The translations under genes and the position numbers were made by a program. Shown here piece by piece: positions 15,328-24,286 of a stretch of DNA of 38,316 bases. This DNA is from a virus: the IMG/VR virus record IMGVR_UViG_3300017764_000019, positions 1-38,316 of that record; one strand, 5' to 3'. The notes beneath the pieces are model-generated. The model worked only from the letters and a program-made list of their open reading frames with translations. It was not told the origin of the DNA and searched no databases. Every line of letters starts with the position of its first letter. Within the stretch, counting starts at the first letter, position 1.

Positions 15328-18300
15328 ATGTCACTTAAATCGGCAGCAGTCATAAAATTTCTCGACCTTTTGTGCGAAGGGCCGATCAATGGCATTGTTC
15401 CTGGTGGTACAGGTGGACTACCAAAGAACATTTTCTTCAATGAAACATCATTGAATGGCAGTTTTGATTCAAATTTGATCGACATAAATTATACAAGCAA
15501 CCTAGGTGGAGTGAATCAGCCTGTCCCTGTTATTGGCGAGTCAAATGGTTTTGGTGGCGATACGGACCTTGCAAATGTGATCGCGTTTAGCCCAGCCTTA
15601 GAAGTCGGCAGCAATTACAACGAAGATGTGGATAGTAACAATGAGGTTACGGCGCGTAGGTATCAAATATCTGCCACAGGCAGCAACACTGAAACAAGAA
15701 CAATCACCGACGCAACAGCGGAGAAGGTAAGTTTTGTCTTCATAATTCCAAGACTTTTCTCGACTGCAAGAGAAGGTTTGGCGAATGGTCAGCTTTTTAA
15801 CGCTACTGTCCGCTGGACGATTGAAATTACAGACAGCTTGGGCGATACAAGAGGGCCAGAGTCTGGCGAAGTTGGCTTTGGTGTGACCGACTTTGATTAT
15901 CAGGTTACTGGGATTTCAACGTCAGAATTTGTATATCAAACGCCGAAAATACCTTTGCATGGTGTCGGCCCATGGCAGGTCAAGGTAAAGAAAGAACGCC
16001 TGATTAGGGCGACGCAAAACGAAGACGCAAGTTCGCCACTGTATAGAGCAATTACTCCTGACCCAACAGCTGATGTTCTGATAAAAGCGATTTATGCAAC
16101 AAATAAAAACCAAGGAATTGGTAATAATATGCAAAGGAGTAGAGCTAGAGAGGCCGCATTTGAGGTTAGTTTTTTTGATTTTATTGATACATCAATTAAA
16201 ACTCCGTTAGCCAATAGTCGAGGCAACAGGCTACTTTGGTCGGCAATTAACACCTACAGATCAAGTCGCGTCAACTATAAAAATACAGCAGTTGTCGCCA
16301 CTAGCATCAACACAGAGGAGTTTAAGAGCTTACCTCGGCGAGCGTATTTAGTAGAGGGACTTAAAGTAAAGATATTTAGCAACGCCACTCCAAGAGCTGA
16401 TGGCAGTTTGTCCTTTGTGGGCGACTTTGATGGTCAGGTGTCAGGCGACAAATTTTACACAACTTGCCCAGTTTGTTGCTTCATTGATTTACTCACTTCG
16501 TCCAGGTATGGCACAGGTGACTTTATTGAGACCGAGAACATAAGTTACATTGATTATTATCCGTTAGCTAAATATGCCAATGAGCGGATTCCATCACAAG
16601 AAGTAAAAGCGACCTATACGCAAACAGGTGACGATATTACAGTGACACATCCTGCGTCAGGTGCGCGAGCTGCACATGGACTGAGTGTTGGCGATGAAGT
16701 TACGCTTAGATTCATGGGAACCTCGAACTCTGCTAAAACAGAAAACGCGAATAATAAATTCATTTTTAAAGTAACCGAGGTAACTTCTACGGCGATCTTT
16801 AAGGTTAAAGCAGCAGCATCGCGATCTGTAGGTACTGCTGAATCGGTGTTTAGTGGCAAACCTGAGCCGCGTTTTGCGTGCAACATGACGATTGCTGGTC
16901 AGGAGCAAGCGTACACAGTTCTGCAGAATATGGCGAGCATATTTAGAGGAATGACGTATTGGCAGTCGAACACTGTGACAGCAGCAGCGGATCATGGGCA
17001 GCTCAATAAGATCACTGATGGGACTGGTGAGACCCCAAGTGTCTCAGTTGCGCCGGTCAATTTATACAACAACAGCAACGTTCTGGATGGGTTGTTTAAT
17101 TATTCTTATGCGTCGATCAAAACCAGACCAACTGTTGTAAAGGTGCGATATAACGACCCTGAAAATTTCTACAGGCCGAACTTTGTCTGCGTTGAGGATA
17201 TATCAATGAGAGACAAGTATGGATACCAAGTCAAGGAAATCATAGGGTTTGGATGCACATCAAAGTCACAAGCAACGCGACTTGCAACCTGGCTTCTTGA
17301 AACAGAAAAGACGAACAATAAAGTCATAACGTTTACGACTGGTTTGCAAGGCTTGATGACGTTTCCTGGACAAGTCTTTGCAGTTGCTGATTTAATGCGG
17401 CAAAACACAAGATTTGCAGGGCGAGTCAAATCAGCCTCAACAAGTCAGGTTATTCTCGACTCTGCGATCACATTCCCTAGCGTATCAGCCGCAAGTATTA
17501 CTTGCATATTGTCGACTGGCATTGTTGAAACAAAATCGGTGAATATAAGTGTCACAACAGGGACAACATCAACAATCTCTGTCTCGACTGATCAGTTCAG
17601 CAGCTCGCCAGAAGCAGGGTCACTATTTTCGATCACTTACACGCAAAGTGACGGCACAAAATTGCAACAGCAAAAATTCAGGTGTCTAAGCGTAGCAGAT
17701 AATGGCGATGCAACATTCACAATTACTGGCACAGAGCATAATGACAGCATATATAGTGTTGTGGACCTATCTGGCACATCTATTGTTGATGAGCCGTCAG
17801 ATGTGACTACATTTGAGTCTGCACCGTCGAAAGTAACAAATTTACAACTCAAATTTTTTCCGATTGAATCAAGTAATAATTTTTCATATATTTGCTTAGC
17901 TTCTTGGAAGCGCGGCATTACAGGCATAACAAGAAACTTTAAAGTTAAAGCTACAATTGGTGACGCCGAATCTACCATCACAGATAATGGTCGCAAAACG
18001 CAACTTGAGATTAAAGATGTTTTGCCGAATACCTTGGTAGAAGTTGAGGTTCAGGCGCTTGGTCAAGCTGATACTGGCGATACTGTTTTTTCAGAAAAGG
18101 CCACTGCTTCGGCCACTGCACCAAGTGCTAGCACGGCTCAAGACCCTGTAGGCTTTACTTCTGGCGATGTAACCATCTCAGATGCAAATATATTGCCGCC
18201 TAACCCAACTGGATTTACAGTTGCTATGGCATCATTCACCTCAAATGTTGTTGCTTGGGATCCGCCTAAAGGCATCAATACAAAAGATTTAGTCGCTGAA

Positions 18301-19488
18301 GTCAGGAAGGCGTTGGCACCAGGCGCTTACGCAACCAATTTTACACCGGCAAATGCTTTTAATAACTCGCTTATAGTTGTTGAGAAAGCCGCCGCAAGTG
18401 GTGCTGATGTCATCCCAGGTGGAAATGGTGTTTATTATTTACGATTTAAAAATTTAACTACTGGTCAGGTAAGCGCGACACCAGCATCGTTTACATTAAA
18501 TAATGATTTCAATAGGAAGCATGTTGTCGCGATGCAGTTTGATGAATCTGCAGATGGAAGCACGACTTATACAAGCGGAGGTGGCACAGCTGCTAATCCT
18601 GGAAGTGCATCTACTGGAACAACGCAAGTCGCCACTAATCCTTTTGCTGGTTTTGATTTAAAGCAAGCAGTGCAGCGGAACGTGAGGCGCACAAATGATC
18701 TCGCCGCTGTTATCACAGAAACCAATCATTTACGATTAATTGATTATTCTGATTCAGGCGAATATTTTCTTAGTTTTGATGCTGACGTGTTCGACCAAAT
18801 AAATCAGGGGAGGACAGGGCGAACTTCAACCATGGATGTGATTGTTGAGCCGCTTATTGAAAACAAACCTATCGGCGTAGATGGCAATCTTATATCCACT
18901 GTTAATACTACAAATGTCGAAGTTTACGTTAGAGCAAGTGCCGGTGTTCAGAAAAAATATCTCGCCCTAGATATTTTAGATATGTATATTGAGCGGGAAA
19001 ACAATACAGAAAAGCTGGAGATGGAGGACAGTTCAAGCGGAAGCAAGGAAATAGCAGTAGAGAATACAGTGCCTGATTTTGGCGATTGGACAAGAATTAC
19101 TGGTCGTACAGAAATGAGAGGGCGATATTTTCAGGCAAAGTTAGTTCTTACGACGGACGACACAAGTCAAAGTCCAGGCGTCAGTAGTGCAAGAATTAAT
19201 TTCTTTATAACGCGACGTAACGACAAGAAAAATGCAATTACGACCGCCTCATCAGGTTTTACTGCAGTTTCTTACGACAAGAGGTTTTATAAATTTGCAA
19301 GCGCAACGACTAATGTCAATCCATCTGTGATGGTAAAATATACAGCAGCAGGTAATGAGAGGCGAACGGAAATCAAAAAGAATGTTACGTTTGAGGGATT
19401 TGACGTACAAGTTCAAGATCTTGACGCGACGTCAACCACAGCAGCAACTATCGGGTACACTGCAGAAGGATACGGCGAGGAACTTTAG
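15328..19488 (+). CDS. Central tail fibre / host specificity protein, lambda gpJ-like
   Basis: A 1386-residue protein, the largest in the window. The N-terminus AAVIKFLDLLCEGPINGIVP is the gpJ hub signature (DL-x-x-EGPI-x-G), and the next 700 residues follow gpJ (LFNATVRWTIEITDSLGDTR, GVGPWQVKVKKE). Near residues 428-506 a module with TYTQTGDDITVTHPASGARA and HGLSVGDEVTLRF interrupts the gpJ core. A fibronectin-III-like segment lies near 830-930, and the C-terminal ~450 residues are divergent and probably fibrous. gpJ forms the trimeric tail tip that contacts the receptor. Confidence 0.92.
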   Translation: MSLKSAAVIKFLDLLCEGPINGIVPGGTGGLPKNIFFNETSLNGSFDSNLIDINYTSNLGGVNQPVPVIGESNGFGGDTDLANVIAFSPALEVGSNYNEDVDSNNEVTARRYQISATGSNTETRTITDATAEKVSFVFIIPRLFSTAREGLANGQLFNATVRWTIEITDSLGDTRGPESGEVGFGVTDFDYQVTGISTSEFVYQTPKIPLHGVGPWQVKVKKERLIRATQNEDASSPLYRAITPDPTADVLIKAIYATNKNQGIGNNMQRSRAREAAFEVSFFDFIDTSIKTPLANSRGNRLLWSAINTYRSSRVNYKNTAVVATSINTEEFKSLPRRAYLVEGLKVKIFSNATPRADGSLSFVGDFDGQVSGDKFYTTCPVCCFIDLLTSSRYGTGDFIETENISYIDYYPLAKYANERIPSQEVKATYTQTGDDITVTHPASGARAAHGLSVGDEVTLRFMGTSNSAKTENANNKFIFKVTEVTSTAIFKVKAAASRSVGTAESVFSGKPEPRFACNMTIAGQEQAYTVLQNMASIFRGMTYWQSNTVTAAADHGQLNKITDGTGETPSVSVAPVNLYNNSNVLDGLFNYSYASIKTRPTVVKVRYNDPENFYRPNFVCVEDISMRDKYGYQVKEIIGFGCTSKSQATRLATWLLETEKTNNKVITFTTGLQGLMTFPGQVFAVADLMRQNTRFAGRVKSASTSQVILDSAITFPSVSAASITCILSTGIVETKSVNISVTTGTTSTISVSTDQFSSSPEAGSLFSITYTQSDGTKLQQQKFRCLSVADNGDATFTITGTEHNDSIYSVVDLSGTSIVDEPSDVTTFESAPSKVTNLQLKFFPIESSNNFSYICLASWKRGITGITRNFKVKATIGDAESTITDNGRKTQLEIKDVLPNTLVEVEVQALGQADTGDTVFSEKATASATAPSASTAQDPVGFTSGDVTISDANILPPNPTGFTVAMASFTSNVVAWDPPKGINTKDLVAEVRKALAPGAYATNFTPANAFNNSLIVVEKAAASGADVIPGGNGVYYLRFKNLTTGQVSATPASFTLNNDFNRKHVVAMQFDESADGSTTYTSGGGTAANPGSASTGTTQVATNPFAGFDLKQAVQRNVRRTNDLAAVITETNHLRLIDYSDSGEYFLSFDADVFDQINQGRTGRTSTMDVIVEPLIENKPIGVDGNLISTVNTTNVEVYVRASAGVQKKYLALDILDMYIERENNTEKLEMEDSSSGSKEIAVENTVPDFGDWTRITGRTEMRGRYFQAKLVLTTDDTSQSPGVSSARINFFITRRNDKKNAITTASSGFTAVSYDKRFYKFASATTNVNPSVMVKYTAAGNERRTEIKKNVTFEGFDVQVQDLDATSTTAATIGYTAEGYGEEL

Positions 19489-20576
19489 TGGCTAATTTTA
19501 AAATATCAGGTCTTACAGCGCGAGGAACAAGTGCAGCAATTGCAGCCGATGATGTCTTGCTTTTAGCGGATCCTAGTACGAATAATCACAAGGTAACTTT
19601 TTCAGATTTTAACCGCATAACTTTAGCAGGTACAGCATCCGCGCCAAGCATTGGATTCTTTGACTCATTTACAACTGGTCTCTATCAATCTGCAGCAAAT
19701 GAGATCGCGTTTTCTGTATCAGGAACGCATGCTGGCAAGTTTGATGGCGATGGTTTTGAGATAGGTGCGCCGTCTGGCACAGCTAGATTTCAGGTTCATA
19801 GCACGACAACTAATGATGATGTCATATTCGAGAACACAGAAGCCAGTTCATCAGCCTCGCCAAACGTTGTATTATATCGACACAAAGCAGCCAATAACAC
19901 TAACGTAAACGGCGATAGTCTTGGTCAATTTATCTTTAGGGGCGAAACAGTTGCAGGTGCTGTAGTGGACTATGCAAGGGTTCTTTGCCGTGCAACTGAT
20001 GTAACAAATAAAGAAGGTGCGATTGATTTCAAGACTATTAGTGCGGGTTTAAGTGATCCAACTAGCCGACTTGTAGTTAAGGGTGCAAATGTCGGCGTAA
20101 ACACAAGTGACCCACAATTGCTGTTTCATGTAAAAACCGATGCAGTAACTGACCCAGTTCGATTGGAATGCACAACAAACTCGGCTGCTACAGGTGCAGG
20201 GTTGGATTTATATCGCCATAGGGGCGCCGCAGGTCAAAACAATGACCAGCTGTCAAAAATCACTTTCAAAGGAAATAATGCTGCCAATAGTTCGGTCAAC
20301 TATGCGAGCATTAACGCGACTATTCTTGACAGTAACGCAACGTCTGAGGACGGGCAACTAACTTTATCAGTTGCGGCGAACAACCAAGAAGATAATGCGC
20401 GAGTAATTATCAACGCTGATCGCATCCAGCTTCTATCAACTGTTAACATTAAACAAACAGCACCAGCGTCAAATAGCGCGACAGGTGTTATGGGAGATAT
20501 TGGTTTTGACTCGACGCATTTCTACATATGTATTGGCGATAACTCATGGAAGCGTATCACGCTGGAGTCGTTCTAA
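19488..20576 (+). CDS. Putative tail fibre or fibre-associated protein
   Basis: A 362-residue protein from GTG 19488, overlapping the gpJ stop by one base. It begins MANFKISGLTARGTSAAIAA, a start shared in style with the next fibre (MSTVKITALSATTDPASSDI), followed by GFFDSFTTGLYQSAANEIAF, a repeating beta pattern typical of phage fibres. The middle has two similar blocks (NVVLYRHKAANNTNVNGDSL and GLDLYRHRGAAGQNNDQLSK), pointing to an internal repeat of about 90-100 residues. It ends FYICIGDNSWKRITLESF without a chaperone domain. It is probably part of the distal tail. Confidence 0.7.
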   Translation: MANFKISGLTARGTSAAIAADDVLLLADPSTNNHKVTFSDFNRITLAGTASAPSIGFFDSFTTGLYQSAANEIAFSVSGTHAGKFDGDGFEIGAPSGTARFQVHSTTTNDDVIFENTEASSSASPNVVLYRHKAANNTNVNGDSLGQFIFRGETVAGAVVDYARVLCRATDVTNKEGAIDFKTISAGLSDPTSRLVVKGANVGVNTSDPQLLFHVKTDAVTDPVRLECTTNSAATGAGLDLYRHRGAAGQNNDQLSKITFKGNNAANSSVNYASINATILDSNATSEDGQLTLSVAANNQEDNARVIINADRIQLLSTVNIKQTAPASNSATGVMGDIGFDSTHFYICIGDNSWKRITLESF

Positions 20577-20579
20577 TTT

Positions 20580-20601
20580 GTCCTAGAATAAACAATAGGA
20601 C
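20580..20601 (+). promoter_or_regulatory. Hairpin between the two fibre genes
   Basis: GTCCTA (20580-20585) and TAGGAC (20596-20601) are perfectly complementary with a 10-base A-rich loop. There is no T-tract, so this is more likely an RNA processing or stability hairpin than a terminator. The next ATG is 16 bases downstream. Confidence 0.35.
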
Positions 20602-20617
20602 TAGAAACTGAGTCACT

Positions 20618-22453
20618 ATGAGCACGGTTAAAATTACTGCTTTATCAGCTACAACCGATCCTGCGAGTAGTGATATTCTTCCCATCGTTTCAGACCCTTC
20701 TGGTTCTGCGGTGACGAAGAAGGTGACGATTGAAAACTTGATGAAGAATGCAGCAGCAGGCTCGGCAAGTTTGCCAGGTGTTGCATTTGACGGCGACCCA
20801 GATAGTGGAGTTGCGCGTGTTGGCGCCAACAATGTGGCGATCTGCACAAATGGTACAAACCGGCTTGATGTTGGTTCAGCTGGTGTTGTTGACATTAAAC
20901 TAGGTGGTAGTGCGTCGACTCCTGCGCTTATTTTTGAGGGCGATGTTAACACAGGCATAAGTCATTCGGCTGATACATTAGTATTTAGCACGGCAGGATC
21001 CTCAAGACTAGACATCGGCTCAGGTGGTGTCATTGACATAAAGTCTGGCGGAAGTTCTTCAGCGCCTGCTTTAATTTTTGGAGGTGACACCAACACAGGC
21101 ATCAGTCACTCGGCTGATACGTTGACTTTTAGCACGGCTGGCAGCTCACAATTAACTATTAACAGCTCGGGAAATGCGAAGTTTGGTGGCAACGGCGAGT
21201 TTGCTGGTCTTGTACAAGTTACACGAGCATTAGAAACACAAACCGCCTTTGCTAGTCTCTTAGGTAATGGCACTGATAGCACATTTAAGGTAACAGCTAA
21301 TGGACATGTTCAAGCACGTCGAGCAAGAAGCAACACGATAGGTAATGTTGCACTGTCAATTCAGCCATCTGACAGCACGGCGCATTATGGTTTTAGGATT
21401 GACCAAGCAAATAATGATCTTAAGATAGACAAAGTTTTTGGAACAAATGCCACGCTATTAACTCTTACCAGCACAGGAAATGCGGAGTTTGGTGGAGCTG
21501 CCTCGTTTGCTGGCACGATTGATCATATTGCTTTTAACACTGGTAGTAACGATGCGGCCGCAAAAGGCATCTCTGCTTATGACAGCGGCCAGCTAATCAT
21601 TCAAGGCTCTTCAGGTGTAACTTCTGGTACACAAACCTCCTTGGCTGTGTATTACGAAAATACTGAAAAGTTTGCAGTTAAGAATGATGGCTCGGCGACG
21701 TTCGCGAGTGATATTGTATTTATAAAAAGAGTAAATAACACCGATGAGTTGTTTTTTGGGTATGGAACCACCTCAGGTATTTATGCAGGTATTGGCGGGA
21801 AAAATAATTTTAATAGCGACCAAACATGCAATCTTCTTTTTTACATAAATAATAGTGCAAGCTCACGCAGTCCAGAGGTGCGCATGGTGCTTGATAGCAA
21901 TGGCTTGATTTCTAACTATGCAACCGGCAACTCAACAAATTTTAAACTCCGCAACGCAGGGAGTTCATCTTCTAGTATATTTTTTACTGAGTGCTATCAA
22001 GGGGGCACAGGCGCAACCAGCGGAGGAACAGTAAAATTTGCTGTCGCAACAAATGGCGGTATTTCAAACGTTCAATCAAATAATGTCGATCTTTGTGATG
22101 AGCGCGAGAAGAAAAATATCGTTGGCCTAGAAACTAAATGGGATAAAGTCAAAAGTTGGGAGCTTAAAAAGTTCCATTACAACGAAGATGCTGACACAGA
22201 TGATCTACGCTATGGCGTAATTGCTCAACAGATTGAAACTGTATGCCCAGAAGTTCTAGCTGATTGGCGGAAACAGGGCGCTGAAGACGCTGTACTTGAT
22301 GATGACGGCGATGTGGTCACCCCTGCTGTTCCTGAAATTATTCGCAAAGGTGTTAAAGAACAACAGATGATGTGGATGGCAATCAAAGCATTGCAAGAGG
22401 CTCAAGCGCGGATTGAAACCCTTGAGGCTAAAGTCGCCGCACTAGAATCATAG
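20618..22453 (+). CDS. Tail fibre with C-terminal peptidase S74 chaperone domain
   Basis: A 611-residue fibre. The N-terminus (VKITALSATTDPASSDILPI) resembles phage tail attachment segments. Residues 89-184 hold two near-identical 48-residue repeats. The C-terminal ~120 residues are an intramolecular chaperone of the S74 type: CDEREKKNIVGLETKWDKVK, FHYNEDADTDDLRYGVIAQQ, KEQQMMWMAIKALQEAQARI and a final coiled coil. These domains help fibre trimers fold and may cut themselves off. The residue at the usual autocleavage Ser is Cys493 here. The sequence style is one I associate with marine cyanophage fibres. Confidence 0.88.
   Translation: MSTVKITALSATTDPASSDILPIVSDPSGSAVTKKVTIENLMKNAAAGSASLPGVAFDGDPDSGVARVGANNVAICTNGTNRLDVGSAGVVDIKLGGSASTPALIFEGDVNTGISHSADTLVFSTAGSSRLDIGSGGVIDIKSGGSSSAPALIFGGDTNTGISHSADTLTFSTAGSSQLTINSSGNAKFGGNGEFAGLVQVTRALETQTAFASLLGNGTDSTFKVTANGHVQARRARSNTIGNVALSIQPSDSTAHYGFRIDQANNDLKIDKVFGTNATLLTLTSTGNAEFGGAASFAGTIDHIAFNTGSNDAAAKGISAYDSGQLIIQGSSGVTSGTQTSLAVYYENTEKFAVKNDGSATFASDIVFIKRVNNTDELFFGYGTTSGIYAGIGGKNNFNSDQTCNLLFYINNSASSRSPEVRMVLDSNGLISNYATGNSTNFKLRNAGSSSSSIFFTECYQGGTGATSGGTVKFAVATNGGISNVQSNNVDLCDEREKKNIVGLETKWDKVKSWELKKFHYNEDADTDDLRYGVIAQQIETVCPEVLADWRKQGAEDAVLDDDGDVVTPAVPEIIRKGVKEQQMMWMAIKALQEAQARIETLEAKVAALES
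20882..21169 (+). repeat. Two tandem 144-bp (48-residue) repeats in the fibre gene
   Basis: Units 20882-21025 and 21026-21169 both encode the order G-V-(V/I)-D-I-K, ALIF-x-GD-x-NTGISHSADTL, FSTAGSS. They differ by scattered substitutions only. A more diverged copy precedes them (GVAFDGDPDSGVARVG). They probably form a repetitive beta shaft and mark recent expansion of the fibre. Confidence 0.8.
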
Positions 22454-22484
22454 CGGCTAAAATCTCCATAAAAGAATTTAATTT

Positions 22485-22811
22485 ATGTCTGATCCTGTCA
22501 CCACGTTCACTTGGTCGATCAACACTCTGGGACGTCACACCGCTGATGGCATTGTCTACATCGTCCACTACAACATAAGCGCAACAGACGGCACCTATTC
22601 TGAAGGTGCTTACGGTTCCGTTGGTCTTGAGGCCCCGCCAGAGGAAGGCTATGACGTTGTTGCTTTCGACGATCTGACTGAAGAAGTCGTGTTGGGTTGG
22701 ACGAAGACTGCTCTCGGCGGTGACGAGCAGGTTAGAACCATTGAATCGGCGCTCCAAAAAAAGATCGATCAGAAGCGCACGCCAACCACAGCACTTGGCA
22801 AGCCTTTTTAA
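22485..22811 (+). CDS. Conserved cyanophage-type small protein (possibly DUF7936)
   Basis: A 108-residue protein: TTFTWSINTLGRHTADGIVY, YNISATDGTYSEGAYGSVGL and a C-terminal EEVVLGWTKTAL followed by a helix. The pattern FTWSI-x-x-L-x-R-x-TADG-x-V is familiar to me from proteins encoded after tail fibres in marine cyanophages; the family number is uncertain. It looks like a small beta domain with a C-terminal helix (TIESALQKKIDQKR) and could be fibre-associated. The leader ATTTAATTTATG lacks a Shine-Dalgarno sequence. Confidence 0.65.
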   Translation: MSDPVTTFTWSINTLGRHTADGIVYIVHYNISATDGTYSEGAYGSVGLEAPPEEGYDVVAFDDLTEEVVLGWTKTALGGDEQVRTIESALQKKIDQKRTPTTALGKPF

Positions 22812-22814
22812 TAA

Positions 22815-22952
22815 ATGGCAGTACGATCTAAGACAGGCTTGGCTCACTTCGATATCGCGCCAAGCAAGCCTAAAAAAACGACTCAAGGAAACAGTAAAAA
22901 CTCAAAGCCGCGTAAAAACTCAAAAAATTATCGAGGTCAAGGTAAACGCTAA
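22815..22952 (+). CDS. Small basic protein MAVRSKTGLA type (45 aa)
   Basis: The frame from ATG 22815 encodes MAVRSKTGLAHFDIAPSKPK and a Lys/Asn/Ser-rich tail ending YRGQGKR. The start MAV-(R/K)-SK-x-G-x-A and the end YRGQG-(K/R) both resemble short proteins I have seen in cyanophage genomes. It begins 3 bases after the previous stop and overlaps the next start, as in an operon. The function is unknown. Confidence 0.6.
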   Translation: MAVRSKTGLAHFDIAPSKPKKTTQGNSKNSKPRKNSKNYRGQGKR

Positions 22953-23077
22953 TGGACAAAACAACCAGTGAGAATTGGGAAAGAATCAAAAAACATCTGG
23001 AGGAAATTGGCGAAACTAACAACTTATATTACAGACGAGCCTGTGCGTTGCTTGCAGGCAAGCCCGACCTGATCTAG
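22952..23077 (+). CDS. Small helical protein (41 aa)
   Basis: The frame encodes MDKTTSENWERIKKHLEEIG followed by NNLYYRRACALLAGKPDLI. The ATG shares a base with the previous TAA. The sequence is a clear amphipathic helix pair and resembles short cyanophage proteins of the form MDKTT-x-ENW-x-x-I. No function is known to me. Confidence 0.6.
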   Translation: MDKTTSENWERIKKHLEEIGETNNLYYRRACALLAGKPDLI

Positions 23078-23102
23078 AGTTAGGTGCGCTTTATAAATCA
23101 AA

Positions 23103-23462
23103 ATGCTTAGTCGCTGCCTTGCTGCAATTTTCGTTGCTGCAATCGCCATGCCAGCACACGCAACTGGGCCGAACAAGCCTGAATTTTATCTCAACCCAGA
23201 GCTAAATACAACCTACACAAAGTCAGGGCCATTGTCGATTCTTGAGACACATTTTGGACTCAAAAGTGGACCTTGGTATATGCAATGTGGCCCCGCTATC
23301 AACAGCAATGATGGCGATAGAGATGTTGGTTTTACAGGTAAGGCTGGATTCACAAGTGACATCAATGAGGACTTAAACGTTTACACAGAGGTCGGCGTCA
23401 TTAAATTTTCACCCCTTACACCTGAATACAACCTTAAGCTAGGAGCAGTCATCGACTTTTAG
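23103..23462 (+). CDS. Secreted/outer-membrane-like beta protein
   Basis: A 119-residue protein with a good signal peptide (MLSRCLAAIFVAAIAMPAHA, cleavage likely after AHA). The mature part alternates as short beta strands: FYLNPELNTTYTKSG, YMQCGPAINSNDGDRDVGFT, LNVYTEVGVIKFSP and a final LKLGAVIDF, the pattern of a small outer-membrane-like barrel. Similar signal-peptide proteins with a GGPA/GKAG motif occur in marine cyanophages. It may be exported by the infected cell or incorporated in the virion. TATAAATC at 23092 could be a -10 element. Confidence 0.65.
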   Translation: MLSRCLAAIFVAAIAMPAHATGPNKPEFYLNPELNTTYTKSGPLSILETHFGLKSGPWYMQCGPAINSNDGDRDVGFTGKAGFTSDINEDLNVYTEVGVIKFSPLTPEYNLKLGAVIDF

Positions 23463-23495
23463 GCTATAATGTGGGAGCCTTTTATTCAGTATCAA

Positions 23496-23630
23496 ATGCT
23501 ACTAAATTATCGCGGAAGAAAGTACGACGCATCGACTAACAACAAAAAATCAAAGACCGAACTAGATTCTGCCCTGAGGCGAAATGAGGGGAAGCTGGTT
23601 TATCGTGGCATTCCCTACTCAAAAAACTGA
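23496..23630 (+). CDS. DUF4278-like protein (44 aa)
   Basis: The frame encodes MLLNYRGRKYDASTNNKKSK and ends KLVYRGIPYSKN. The two-part pattern of L-x-YRG-x-x-Y at the N-terminus and YRG-x-x-Y at the C-terminus is that of DUF4278, a small family typical of cyanobacteria and their phages. The function is unknown. The gap before it contains TATAAT (23465-23470), a possible own -10 element, and the gene is followed at once by a terminator. It is useful mainly as a host marker. Confidence 0.65.
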   Translation: MLLNYRGRKYDASTNNKKSKTELDSALRRNEGKLVYRGIPYSKN

Positions 23631-23656
23631 GCTTAGTCCACTTAGCTAAGTAAACT

Positions 23657-23680
23657 AATCCCTGCCATCAGGGATTTTTT
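23657..23680 (+). terminator. Intrinsic terminator at end of the rightward late/tail block
   Basis: AATCCCTG (23657-23664), loop CCAT, CAGGGATT (23669-23676) and a run of six T (23675-23680) make a perfect 8-bp hairpin with U-tract on the + strand. It probably ends transcription of the small genes after the fibres. Confidence 0.85.
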
Positions 23681-23725
23681 ATTGCTTATTATGAATTGAG
23701 AAAGGTGTGGTGGGGAAATCAACTG

Positions 23726-24286
23726 GTGAACAATCTGCCGACTTTTGACCTTGGACCTCAGATAAAATTGCCGCCTTCTCCTGTATTGCCTCCCAGGATG
23801 AAGCTGGAAGTTCCGCGACTTCAAGTGCCTTCCTATAAGCCTCTTGTGATGCCTTCACAGGCTCAGATGAAGCGGATGATGAAGGATGAAGCTGAAAAGC
23901 AAGATCGTCAAAAACAAAAAAAGAGTAAGCAGTCGGCGCAACCACCCCAACCACTAGCCCCACCAAAACCAGAAGTAGTGATCGCACCAATCAACGAAGT
24001 CACTCAAATCAGTGTACCTGGAACTGAGATAAAAATTCCAGTACCTCGCGCAGAAATAGTATCTACTGCTGTTATGACGGCTGGAGCTTCATCTGTGGCG
24101 GCTGTAGCAGGAACTTTGGCAGCCAGTCGCATATTTAATTACTCACAAAAAATACTTAAGCCAGTGATTACTAAGGTTTTGCGGAGTCTTGCAAAATTAC
24201 TTGGGAAGAGTCCTCCTGAAAGTGACGCCAGGAAGAGATGGAGACGACGTGCCCGCAGATTACAAAAAGGTCGGAGTCAGGTCTAA
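23726..24286 (+). CDS. Pro-rich protein with C-terminal hydrophobic segment, cyanophage type
   Basis: From GTG 23726 the product is 186 residues. The N-terminus is proline-rich (NNLPTFDLGPQIKLPPSPVL), then a Lys/Gln-rich linker, then SVPGTEIKIPVPRAEIVSTA, a hydrophobic Ala-rich helix (VMTAGASSVAAVAGTLAASR) and a basic tail. The VPGT-(E/D)-I-x-(I/L)-PVP-x-x-EI block followed by a membrane-like helix is one I recall from cyanophages. GTG 23705 or TTG 23696 are alternative starts; GGGG at 23712-23715 fits 23726 best. The 3' end overlaps a leftward gene by 116 bases. The role is unknown. Confidence 0.65.
   Translation: MNNLPTFDLGPQIKLPPSPVLPPRMKLEVPRLQVPSYKPLVMPSQAQMKRMMKDEAEKQDRQKQKKSKQSAQPPQPLAPPKPEVVIAPINEVTQISVPGTEIKIPVPRAEIVSTAVMTAGASSVAAVAGTLAASRIFNYSQKILKPVITKVLRSLAKLLGKSPPESDARKRWRRRARRLQKGRSQV

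Noticed and set aside
20557-20958. Minus-strand frame of 133 residues in the S74 fibre gene
   Set aside because: Antisense to the fibre N-terminus; Pro/Ser/Thr-rich with no recognisable domain.
22720-22971. Rightward frame of 83 residues overlapping three small genes
   Set aside because: Better explained by the 108-, 45- and 41-residue genes in other frames, which have coupled starts and familiar motifs.
23679-23990. Minus-strand frame of 103 residues with a signal-peptide-like start (MVRSLLLVLVGLVVGVVAPT)
   Set aside because: It lies antisense to the Pro-rich rightward gene, whose codons explain the hydrophobic reading. It also spans the terminator side without a ribosome site.
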